DNA from: Pseudoxanthomonas sp.
Lineage (GTDB): Bacteria; Pseudomonadota; Gammaproteobacteria; Xanthomonadales; Xanthomonadaceae
Direction: 5' to 3'
DNA length: 44,747 nt
Assembly: GCF_002863005.1 (NCBI RefSeq)
Contig: NZ_PKDG01000039.1
Coordinates: 1-44,747, forward strand
A program made the translations under genes and the position numbers. The notes beneath the pieces are model-generated. The model worked only from the letters and a program-made list of their open reading frames with translations. It was not told the DNA's origin and did not search any database. Shown in pieces: positions 25,788 through 34,686 of the stretch; the stretch's first letter is position 1; every line of letters starts with the position of its first letter.

Positions 25788-26339
25788 TCAGAGCATGCCG
25801 GTTTCCAGCTTGGCGGCGTCGGACATCATGTGGCGGCCCCACGGCGGATCGAACACCAGTTCGACATCGGCCTCGGCCACGGTGGGGATCATCTCCAGCT
25901 TGCTGCGCACGTCGTCGACCAGGATCTCGCCCATGCCGCAGCCCGGCGCGGTCAGCGTCATCTTCACGTCGACGCCGCGCTGGCCGTCGTCGCGGGTAGT
26001 GAGGTTGGCTTCGTAGACCAGGCCGAGGTCGACGATGTTGAACGGGATCTCGGGATCGAAGCAGGTGCGCAGCTGGTTCCACACCATCGCCTCGACTTCC
26101 TCGTCGCTGGCGTTGTCGGGCAACGAGAGCGGTTCGGACGGTTCCTTGCCGATCGCATCCGCATCCCTGCCGGCGATGCGCATCAGGTTGCCTTCAACGA
26201 ACACGGTGTAACTGCCGCCGAGCGCCTGGGTGATGTAGCCGTAGCTGCCGGCCGGCAGGGTGACGAGTTCGCCCTGCGGCACCAGAACGGCGGCGCAATC
26301 GCGGGAGAATTGGACGGGTTCGCTGCTGCGGGAATACAT
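25788..26339 (-). CDS. sufT: SufT-family Fe-S cluster maturation protein
   Basis: This 183-aa protein consists of an N-terminal SufT segment (PAGSYGYITQALGGSYTVFV) and a DUF59/MIP18-like domain. The latter shows FDPEIPFNIVDLGLVYEA, LTAPGCGMGEILVDDV (conserved Cys) and FDPPWGRHMMSD. It acts in Fe-S cluster assembly or delivery. The ATG at 26339 (MYSRSSEPV) is chosen because the frame upstream is unlike the family. It lies 42 nt upstream of ilvE on the same strand, so co-transcription is possible. Confidence 0.9.
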   Translation of the reverse strand: MYSRSSEPVQFSRDCAAVLVPQGELVTLPAGSYGYITQALGGSYTVFVEGNLMRIAGRDADAIGKEPSEPLSLPDNASDEEVEAMVWNQLRTCFDPEIPFNIVDLGLVYEANLTTRDDGQRGVDVKMTLTAPGCGMGEILVDDVRSKLEMIPTVAEADVELVFDPPWGRHMMSDAAKLETGML

Positions 26340-26449
26340 GCAAGACCAGATGGGGACGCGCGTGGGGCGCTGCAAGGCGGCCTATTGTAGCCTTCGCGCC
26401 CCGGCGACCGCGTTCAGGCCGTATCCTTGGCGGCCCTGCCGGAGTCTCC

Positions 26450-26863
26450 ATGTCCCCCGCCCTGCGTCGCGCCGCCCCATGGCTTGTTCCCCTGATGCTC
26501 GTGCTGGCCGGCGGCAGCGTGCTGGTGATCTGGGTGGCGCTGGCGCTCTACCTCCAGCGGCAGGCGGGCTGGATGGCGCTGGCCGCCGCGCTCGACATCG
26601 TGCTGGTGCTGCGCCTGTGCGGCATGCCCGCCGGGGCGCGCCGTGCCGTGCTGGGCGGCGTGGCCACCGTCGCGATCTCCCTGCTGGCGCTGTGGACCAT
26701 CGCCGCCACCCAGATGGGGTTTGCCTTCGGGCTCAATCCGTGGGATTCGGTGCTGAAGCTGGGCGCGCACCATGCCTGGACACTGGTGTCGCTGACCACC
26801 TCCCCGCTGGACGCCGCGGCGCTGGTGGCGGCGCCGCTGCTGGCGGCCTGGTGGACGCGCTGA
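26450..26863 (+). CDS. small multipass membrane protein, unknown function
   Basis: This 137-aa, very hydrophobic protein has about four membrane helices (around residues 10-34, 40-58, 66-87 and 106-134). Short loops lie between them, and the C terminus ends in WWTR. It is divergent from sufT and convergent with pntB, with only 15 nt between the stops. No motif or family is recognised. Length and codon use look normal for the surrounding genome, which supports a real gene. Confidence 0.68.
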   Translation: MSPALRRAAPWLVPLMLVLAGGSVLVIWVALALYLQRQAGWMALAAALDIVLVLRLCGMPAGARRAVLGGVATVAISLLALWTIAATQMGFAFGLNPWDSVLKLGAHHAWTLVSLTTSPLDAAALVAAPLLAAWWTR

Positions 26864-26878
26864 CGCGGAGCGGCGGGC

Positions 26879-28263
<1,385 letters not shown>

Positions 28264-28267
<4 letters not shown>

Positions 28268-28761
28268 GCACGGCTCCCTTCGGACGACGACGCGGGTGGC
28301 TTGTCCACCCGATGGTGCTCACGCATCTCGATGGCGGTCTTGAGCAGGCCGACCATGCCCAGGCCGAAGGCCACCAGGCCCAGCGACAACTGGTTCACCA
28401 CCGTCGTGTCGGCCAGGTATGCGCCGAACAGCCCGGCCACCATCGGGGTGACGGTGTAAAAAGACAGCAGCACCAGCATCCAGCGCCCCTTGCGTGGGTC
28501 CTGCCAGACGCGTTTCGACAACGCGTTCTGCGTGCGGGTCGGATCCTGCAGGGAAGACAGGCCGATACCGATGCCGGCGTACAGCAGCACATAGTTCCAG
28601 TCGTCGTACACCGCCGCCCAGCTCCCGCTGCCGGCCATTGCGAGCGTCCAACCCGACTTCGCCGCGTACCCCGACGCCACCAGCAGCGCCGGGTACTGGA
28701 GGTAGCTCAACCCCTGGAATATCTCGCGCGCGGTGCGCGCAGGCGCGGGAGCGATGGGCAT
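28264..28761 (-). CDS. membrane protein of unknown function inside the pnt operon
   Basis: This 165-aa protein has about four hydrophobic segments (YPALLVASGYAAKSGW, YVLLYAGIGIGLSSL, WMLVLLSFYTVTPMVAGLFG and LSLGLVAFGLGMVGLLKTAI). Basic loops (SKRVWQDPRKGR) separate two of them, and the tail is charged. It lies between pntAb (5-nt gap) and pntB (4-nt overlap). That tight coupling argues for a role in the same membrane or redox context, but no family was recognised. Confidence 0.75.
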
Positions 28762-28766
28762 GCTGC

Positions 28767-29063
28767 TCACTTGCCACCCGCGGGCTTGCTGCTCTTGAAC
28801 ATGTCCAGCATGCGTTCGGTGACCACGTAACCGCCGGCCGCGTTGCCCGCGCCCAGCAGGACGGCGATGAAGCCGATGGCTTTTTCCAGCGTGGTATCGG
28901 CGTGGCCCAGCACGACCATCGCGCCGATCAGGACGATGCCGTGGATGAAGTTGGAGCCGGACATCAGCGGCGTGTGCAGGATCACCGGCACCCGCGAGAT
29001 GATCACGTGGCCGGCGATGGCCGCCAGCATGAAGATGTACAGCGCCACGAACCCGTCGCTCAT
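28767..29063 (-). CDS. pntAb: NAD(P) transhydrogenase subunit alpha 2 (membrane part)
   Basis: This 98-aa protein corresponds to the C-terminal membrane part of PntA in three-subunit transhydrogenases. It has three helices (VALYIFMLAAIAGHVIISRV, FIHGIVLIGAMVVLGHA and AIGFIAVLLGAGNAAGGYVV) and the conserved VPVILHTPLMSGSNFIHGI loop. The ATG at 29063 is chosen over the upstream frame start. Its partner pntAa is not adjacent but 1.9 kb upstream, beyond an opposite-strand sigma-factor locus. Confidence 0.94.
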   Translation of the reverse strand: MSDGFVALYIFMLAAIAGHVIISRVPVILHTPLMSGSNFIHGIVLIGAMVVLGHADTTLEKAIGFIAVLLGAGNAAGGYVVTERMLDMFKSSKPAGGK

Positions 29064-29226
29064 CCGCTCCTCCACCTCGTCCACGTTGTCGATGCACGGG
29101 CGTCGGCCGGTGCTTCCGCATCATAACCGTACCTGAACCCGCGCGTGGGCGGCGCTGCCGCGTCAACCGACGACGCCTCGGGGCGTTTCCTTGCCTGCAC
29201 CGCCCCATCCCACCGAGGAGTCCACC

Positions 29227-29562
29227 ATGAAGCGCACGTCATTGCTCGGCCTGACCGTACTGCTGCTGACTGCCACCGGCACCGCCGTCGCCGGCGATCG
29301 CGGCGACCGCATCGACCATCGCCTGGACCGCAAGGGCGACCGCATCGAACAACGGACCGACGCGCGCGGCGACCGTATCGAGCGGCGCTTCGACCGCAGT
29401 GCGCAGTGGGCCGACCATCATGGTCACTCCCGCGCCGCGAACCGGTTGGAACGCCGCGGCGACCGCATCGATACCCGGCTGGATCGCAAGGGCGAACGGG
29501 CCGAGGCGCGCTCGGACCGCCGTGGCGATCGCATCGACCGGCGCCTGGACCATCGCGGCTGA
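29227..29562 (+). CDS. exported Arg/Asp-repeat protein
   Basis: This 111-aa product has a signal peptide (LGLTVLLLTATGTAVAG). The mature part is built almost wholly from imperfect repeats of about 7-14 residues, such as GDRIDHRLDRKGDRIE and GDRIDRRLDHRG. It is therefore extremely rich in Arg, Asp and Gly and probably helical or disordered. GAGGAG precedes the ATG. It lies just upstream of an ECF sigma gene and may belong to its regulon (inference). No family is recognised. Confidence 0.72.
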   Translation: MKRTSLLGLTVLLLTATGTAVAGDRGDRIDHRLDRKGDRIEQRTDARGDRIERRFDRSAQWADHHGHSRAANRLERRGDRIDTRLDRKGERAEARSDRRGDRIDRRLDHRG

Positions 29563-29584
29563 TCCACAACGCGACCGCTAAGCT

Positions 29585-30154
29585 ATGTTGGTGAGCACCG
29601 CCCCGAGCCCGCCGCCGGAAACGTCGTCGCCCGCCCCGCTGGCGACGACGATCGAGCGTTTCCTGGCCGATATCGGACCCCGCGCGTTCCGGTTCGCCGA
29701 AGCCGGCCTGCGCCATCGCGAGGACGCGCTCGATGCGGTGCAGGACGCGATGATGAAGATGCTGGCCTATCGCGAGAAGCCGGCCGAAGAATGGTCACCG
29801 CTGTTCTGGAGCATCCTGCGCCGTCGCATCGTCGACCTGCAGCGCCGCGCCGGCTTCCGCCTGCGCTGGCTGATGCCCACGGGCGATCGCGGCGAGGAAG
29901 GACCGGTGGACTGGGCGCCCGACCACGGCGCAGGGCCGGCGCAGGCCCACGATCAGCGCGAGGCGTATACCCGCCTGGTGCAGGCATTGCGCGGCCTGCC
30001 CGCGCGCCAGCGCGAGGCGTTTACCCTGCGCGTGCTGGAAGAACTGGATGTGGCCGACACCGCGCGCGCGATGGGCTGCTCGGAGGGATCGGTGAAAACC
30101 CACCTGTCCCGCGCGCGCGAGGCCCTGCAACGGCAACTTGAGGAATTCCGATGA
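29585..30154 (+). CDS. ECF-type RNA polymerase sigma factor
   Basis: This 189-aa sigma-70-family regulator contains region 2 (residues about 30-85: EDALDAVQDAMMKMLAYR, then FWSILRRRIVDLQRR) and region 4 (residues about 125-185: LRGLPARQREAFTLRVLEEL, then MGCSEGSVKTHLSRAREAL). A 20-residue Pro/Ser N-terminal extension precedes region 2. The next gene overlaps by 4 nt and encodes a single-pass membrane protein, the usual anti-sigma arrangement. Confidence 0.92.
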   Translation: MLVSTAPSPPPETSSPAPLATTIERFLADIGPRAFRFAEAGLRHREDALDAVQDAMMKMLAYREKPAEEWSPLFWSILRRRIVDLQRRAGFRLRWLMPTGDRGEEGPVDWAPDHGAGPAQAHDQREAYTRLVQALRGLPARQREAFTLRVLEELDVADTARAMGCSEGSVKTHLSRAREALQRQLEEFR

Positions 30155-30531
30155 ACCCCGCCCCTGACATCGACCAGTACGCGCGTCGCCTGCACCAGGC
30201 GTCGCTGGCGCAGGTCTCACCCCAGACCCTGATGCACCTGCGGAACGCCCGCCACGAGGCCGGGCGGCAGGCCGCGCCGGCCGGTGCGCGCCACCGTGGG
30301 CGTTGGCTGGTGGCCACGGCCTTTTCCGCGGTGCTGGCGGTCGGTGTCGGTCTGCAATGGCTGCCCCGCGGCCCGGTGCCGCCCGCGCCGGAGACCGTTG
30401 CCGGCGAGAGCGAGGGCGACCTCACTGCGGAGGAACTCGGCGTGGCCAGCGCGTACGACGAAGACCCCGAACTGTATCTCTGGCTGGCGTCCGCCGACGC
30501 ACAGCCCCTTGCCATGGAGTCGACCCCATGA
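30151..30531 (+). CDS. probable membrane anti-sigma factor (DUF3619-like)
   Basis: The 126-aa protein has an N-terminal cytoplasmic part (DQYARRLHQASLAQVSPQT). A single membrane helix follows (WLVATAFSAVLAVGVGLQWL, about residues 50-69), then a Pro/Glu-rich periplasmic tail with EDPELYLWLASA. It has the size, topology and context of DUF3619 proteins found between ECF sigma and DUF3106 genes. ATGA overlaps on both sides tie it to its neighbours. Anti-sigma activity is inferred from context. Confidence 0.72.
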   Translation: MNPAPDIDQYARRLHQASLAQVSPQTLMHLRNARHEAGRQAAPAGARHRGRWLVATAFSAVLAVGVGLQWLPRGPVPPAPETVAGESEGDLTAEELGVASAYDEDPELYLWLASADAQPLAMESTP

Positions 30532-30983
30532 AGGCCGCTGCCCTTCGCATCCTCGCCCTCGGCGTCCTGCTGGCCAGTGGCCACGTGCTCGCGCAGTCCG
30601 CACCCGCGCCGCTGCCGACCTGGGAGAAGCTGACGCCCGAACAGCGTGAAGCCCTGATCGCACCCGTGCGCGACCGCTGGAACCGGGAGCCCGGCGATCG
30701 CGGCCGCATGCTCGAACGCGCCCAGCGCTGGCAGGCGATGACGCCGGAACAGCGTGCGCAGGCGCGGCACGGCATGAAGCGCTTTGAGGGCATGAGTCCC
30801 GATCAGCGCCGGCATGCGCGCGCCCTGTTCGCACGCATGAAGACGCTCAGCCCCGAGCAGCGCGAGGCCTTGCGGAACGAGTGGAAAAAGATGACGCCCG
30901 AACAGCGCGAGGCGTGGATGCGCGACAACGCACCGCCGCCGCGTGACCGTGACCGTGATCGGAACCGGCGGCCGGAACGCTGA
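30528..30983 (+). CDS. exported DUF3106 protein
   Basis: The 151-aa product has a signal peptide (ILALGVLLASGHVLAQ). Four or five copies of a short motif of the type LTPEQREAL/MTPEQRAQA/LSPEQREAL follow, typical of DUF3106, and the tail alternates Arg and Asp (RDRDRDRNRR). Such periplasmic proteins often accompany ECF sigma factors. It overlaps the anti-sigma gene by 4 nt and converges on pntAa with only 9 nt between the stops. Confidence 0.87.
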   Translation: MKAAALRILALGVLLASGHVLAQSAPAPLPTWEKLTPEQREALIAPVRDRWNREPGDRGRMLERAQRWQAMTPEQRAQARHGMKRFEGMSPDQRRHARALFARMKTLSPEQREALRNEWKKMTPEQREAWMRDNAPPPRDRDRDRNRRPER

Positions 30984-30992
30984 CGTCCGGCG

Positions 30993-32096
30993 TCAGGCGG
31001 CCGCCTGCGTGGCCGGCCGATCCGGCCATACCGTCTTCGCCAGCAATTCATCGCTCCAATCGAACTGCAGCGCACCGTCCCTGACGAACAGGGCGACGAA
31101 GTTCAGCATGTTGCGGGCGTACATCTCGCTCGCATGCACCGCACCCAGGCTGGCGAGGTTGAGCGGACCGGCGATGGTCACGCCGTGGTGCGCGTAGGTA
31201 TCGCCCGGGCGCGTCAGTTCGCAGTTGCCGCCGGTCTCGGCCGCCAGGTCCACGATAACGCTGCCCGGCTTCATGCCGTCGACCATCGCAGTGGTGACGA
31301 TCTTCGGTGCCGGACGCCCGGGGACGGCGGCCGTGCACACCACCACGTCGATGCCCTTGAGGTGCTCGGCCAGCCGTTGTTGCTGCAGCGCGCGCTCTAC
31401 GTCCGTCAGTTGCCGCGCATAGCCCCCTTCGCCCGCCGCGCTGACGCCGAGGTCGAGGAACTTGCCGCCCAGCGATTCGATCTGCTCGCGCGTCTCCGGA
31501 CGCACGTCGAACCCTTCGACCTGCGCACCCAGGCGCTTGGCGGTCGCAACGCCCTGCAGGCCCGCGACGCCCGCCCCGACGATCAGCACCTTGGACGGAC
31601 GGATGGTGCCGGCGGCCGTGGTCAGCATGGGAAAGAAGCGGGGCGCCAGCTGCGCCGCGATCAGCACCGCCTTGTAGCCGGCCATGCCGGCCTGCGAACT
31701 CAGCACGTCCATCGCCTGCGCACGCGTGGTGCGCGGCAACCGCTCCAGCGGGAATGCCTGGATACCATTCGCCTGCAGCGCAGCGGCACGCGCCGGATCG
31801 GCAGTGGGTTGCAGTACGCCGACCAGCGTGGCGCCCCGCTTGAAGCCTTCGATGGCGCCGGCCGAAGGCGGTTGCACGCACAGCAGCAGGTCGGCGCCGG
31901 CGCGGCCCGCATCGTCCACGAGTTCGGCGCCCGCGTCGGCGTAGGCGCTGTCGATGAAGCCCGCGCCGTCGCCCGCTCCGCGCTCCACGGCCACCCGTGC
32001 GCCCGCGGCGATCAGCTTGCGCACGGTTTCCGGCGTCGCGGCCACACGGCGTTCGCCCTCGGCGGCTTCCTTCAGTACCCGAACTTCGACCGCCAT
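30993..32096 (-). CDS. pntAa: NAD(P) transhydrogenase subunit alpha 1
   Basis: PntAa (367 aa) is the soluble NAD(H)-binding dI domain of transhydrogenase. VRVLKEAAEGERRVAATPETV begins the alanine-dehydrogenase-like N-terminal half. SKVLIVGAGVAGLQGVATAKRLGA (about residues 170-192) is the Rossmann loop. The C-terminal signatures VDLAAETGGNCELT and LASLGAVHASEMYARN follow. GAGGGG lies 6 nt before the ATG. In most genomes pntAb follows directly; here the downstream DNA is occupied by the oppositely oriented ECF locus. Confidence 0.96.
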   Translation of the reverse strand: MAVEVRVLKEAAEGERRVAATPETVRKLIAAGARVAVERGAGDGAGFIDSAYADAGAELVDDAGRAGADLLLCVQPPSAGAIEGFKRGATLVGVLQPTADPARAAALQANGIQAFPLERLPRTTRAQAMDVLSSQAGMAGYKAVLIAAQLAPRFFPMLTTAAGTIRPSKVLIVGAGVAGLQGVATAKRLGAQVEGFDVRPETREQIESLGGKFLDLGVSAAGEGGYARQLTDVERALQQQRLAEHLKGIDVVVCTAAVPGRPAPKIVTTAMVDGMKPGSVIVDLAAETGGNCELTRPGDTYAHHGVTIAGPLNLASLGAVHASEMYARNMLNFVALFVRDGALQFDWSDELLAKTVWPDRPATQAAA

Positions 32097-32170
32097 TGCG
32101 CCCCTCGTCGTTAGGTCATCCGTGCCGCGATGCTAACAGAGCGCGGCAAGGCCGCGCGGCGCGGATTCCC

Positions 32171-34498
32171 TTACGCCGGGGCGGCGGCCGACGGCGCCGG
32201 TTCCAGGCGCTCGATCACGCCCTGCATGGCGCTGTCGAACGCGTCCTCGCTCTGGTGGGTGCGCAGGCGTCCCAACCGCACCATCGCCGCGAGTTCTTCG
32301 GGCGAGGCGACGCAGAAGCGCACGCCGCGGCGGTTGACGAACAGCAGGCGCGAGGAGATCGGGCTGACCCACGACAGCTTGCCCGCCTGCACCTTGTTGT
32401 CCTTGTCGATGAAATCCAGCCAGGTACCGATGGGCAGGCCGCGGAAATGGTCCGCATCGCTGTGGTCGAAATCGAGCGTATCCGCCCCGCCGACCAGCTG
32501 GATGGACGCGCTCTCTTCTTCCACGACGGGCTTGGGCAACACGACCTGCGGCAGCTCGGGCAACGCGCGCTCCAGGTCCGGACGCGCGGCAGCCACGGCC
32601 TGCAGGGTGTCGTGCAGCGCATCCACCGCGCCGGCGGCCGCATCCTGGTTCATGCCGACGCTGGCGAACACCTTCAGCATCTGCGCACGCCAGGCCTGCA
32701 GCCACGGCTTGCCGACCACGTGGCGCTGCGCTTCGGTCAGTTCCTCGAGCACGCCGTCGGCCAGCGCCAGTGCTTCGCGCAGGCCGTCTCCCTCGTCGCC
32801 CTCGCGCAGGACCGTCATGGTGACGTGGTGCGCCCACGGCTGGCGCAGGAAATCCTCGATGGCCTGCGGCACGCGCCGTCCCGAGAGGCGCTCGTCCAGC
32901 TCGGACGTCATGCGCGCACGCGCGGCTTCCAGGCGTTCCTGGCCGCGCTGGATCTCGGCGGCACGACGCTCGGCGATCTCGATACGGCGGCGGTGCTGCT
33001 CGAGGTAGGCGCGGAATTCCTCTTCCAGGGTCAGGAAGATCGCGAGATTCTCGTTGAACTCGGCGACCAGGCGATCGACGACTTCCTCGACCTTGGTCAG
33101 CAGCGTGCGCTCGGCGGCGCTTTCGCCGTTGTTGCCCTCGCAGGCTTCGGCCAGCACGTTGAGCAGGCGCCGTGCGGGATGGGTCTTCTGCACGAACATG
33201 CGACGGTCGAGCAGGGCCACCTTCACGAACGGGACGACCAGACGACCGATCAGCTCGCGCGGCCGGCCCTCCAGATCGCGCTCGTCCAGCATCACGTCGA
33301 ACAGCATGCCCACCAGGTCGATGGCATCTTCATCGACCGGTGCGAGGCGCGCCTGCGACGGATCCACGCCGAGTTGCGTGGCGCTGCTGAGCACTTCGTT
33401 CTTGAGCCGCTGCGAGAGCGACTCGCCGGTGTCGCCGATGGCTGCGCGCAGCGTGGCGCTGGGCGACGCCTGCAGCAGGGACAGCACCGAAAGCATTTCG
33501 CGCTGCGACAGGTCGCGCTGGCGCGGATCGGCCGCGCGCGGTGGCGGCGCATCGCCGGCATCGCGACCCCGGCGTGATTCCTGCAGCAGATGGTGCAGGG
33601 CTTCCAGCAGCACGCCCTGGGCACCGGGGGCCCCGCCGTAGCCGGGCGGCACATCGCCGAATGCGCTCGCAGCCGGCGCGGCCTGGCTGGCCTGCAGTCC
33701 GCGGCTGACGCCCGCCATGCGGTTGAGGAAGCGCGCGGCCCACGCCGGCGCCCCGGGGTCCTCGCCATCGGCCGCCGCATCGTTGACGGCGTCGAACTCC
33801 TGCGCGGGCGCGCCCGTGGACGAGGGCGACGGCGCGCGGCGCGCAGGCAGTTCCGGCATCACGCCGACCTGCATCAGGCGCTGGTCGAGCGAGGCGTAGA
33901 TGCGGGCGATGGCCGGCACGAAGTCGCGCTCGCACAGCTTGATCACCACCAGCCGGACATCGGCCGCCAGGTCACAGGCAGCGAACGCCTGGTGCACGGC
34001 CACGCCGATATGCTCGGGGCCGATCGGGTTGAGATCGGCATCCAGCGTGATGTCGCCGGCGATCCAGCCGAGCCGTCGGTCAAGCCGCGCAAGCACCGGC
34101 TTGCAGTCGCGCATGATCACGCTGGCGAAATTGCGGACGGCCAAGCGCGATTCGAGTTCCTGTTCCGAGACCAGGCTGAGCGTGTCTTCCGCCGACTCCA
34201 GGAACACCCGCTCGCTCGGCACCGGCTGCCCGGCCTCGAAGGCCTTCCACGACCGCTGCAGTTGCCCGCGGAAGCGGCCGATGATGTCCTCGCGGCGACG
34301 GCGCAGTTCGCGCATGGCGTCGAGGAAGGCCATCTGCGAGGGACCGGCCCGTTCCGCCCTGTCGAACAGGGCGTCGTCGAAACGCCCCAACGCGACCGCG
34401 AACGCATCCACCAGCGGCGGGATCGCGGCATCGCGTGCCTGCTCCAGCAGGCGCGTATCGCGCCCGGGGCGGTCGGCGAGGTTGGGGACGTTCGACAT
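32171..34498 (-). CDS. DUF1631 protein, copy 1
   Basis: This 775-aa, mostly helical cytoplasmic protein has no signal peptide. The order is an N-terminal helical part, a Pro/Ala-rich segment near residues 235-310, a central RDLSQREMLSVLSLLQ block, a conserved THPARRLLNVLAEACEGN block, a long coiled coil near 480-540, and a C-terminal beta-type module. That module contains GTWLDFIDKDNKVQAGKLSW and LLFVNRRGVRFCVAS. It matches DUF1631, whose function is not established. A paralogue follows at 34687, 188 nt away on the same strand. Confidence 0.9.
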   Translation of the reverse strand: MSNVPNLADRPGRDTRLLEQARDAAIPPLVDAFAVALGRFDDALFDRAERAGPSQMAFLDAMRELRRRREDIIGRFRGQLQRSWKAFEAGQPVPSERVFLESAEDTLSLVSEQELESRLAVRNFASVIMRDCKPVLARLDRRLGWIAGDITLDADLNPIGPEHIGVAVHQAFAACDLAADVRLVVIKLCERDFVPAIARIYASLDQRLMQVGVMPELPARRAPSPSSTGAPAQEFDAVNDAAADGEDPGAPAWAARFLNRMAGVSRGLQASQAAPAASAFGDVPPGYGGAPGAQGVLLEALHHLLQESRRGRDAGDAPPPRAADPRQRDLSQREMLSVLSLLQASPSATLRAAIGDTGESLSQRLKNEVLSSATQLGVDPSQARLAPVDEDAIDLVGMLFDVMLDERDLEGRPRELIGRLVVPFVKVALLDRRMFVQKTHPARRLLNVLAEACEGNNGESAAERTLLTKVEEVVDRLVAEFNENLAIFLTLEEEFRAYLEQHRRRIEIAERRAAEIQRGQERLEAARARMTSELDERLSGRRVPQAIEDFLRQPWAHHVTMTVLREGDEGDGLREALALADGVLEELTEAQRHVVGKPWLQAWRAQMLKVFASVGMNQDAAAGAVDALHDTLQAVAAARPDLERALPELPQVVLPKPVVEEESASIQLVGGADTLDFDHSDADHFRGLPIGTWLDFIDKDNKVQAGKLSWVSPISSRLLFVNRRGVRFCVASPEELAAMVRLGRLRTHQSEDAFDSAMQGVIERLEPAPSAAAPA

Positions 34499-34686
34499 GC
34501 GCAGGGTTCCCCGCCCCGGAGGGCGAAAGGGAGTGGGGGGATGCGGACGGGGATCCGCAGCGACATCGTAGGAAATCCGGCTGACGGACTACCGTGATGG
34601 CATCGGCAGTTTGACGCTGCGCAACAGGGCGCCGCGCAGAAAACCGTTGCGGCACGCCGCTTGCATGGGGGGCGAGGTTGTCACAA

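Noticed and set aside
24591..26390. 599-aa open frame on the plus strand opposite ilvE and sufT
   Set aside because: It is a shadow of ilvE and sufT, with no motif of its own. It did help reveal the ilvE 3' duplication, because a similar peptide appears at 21881.
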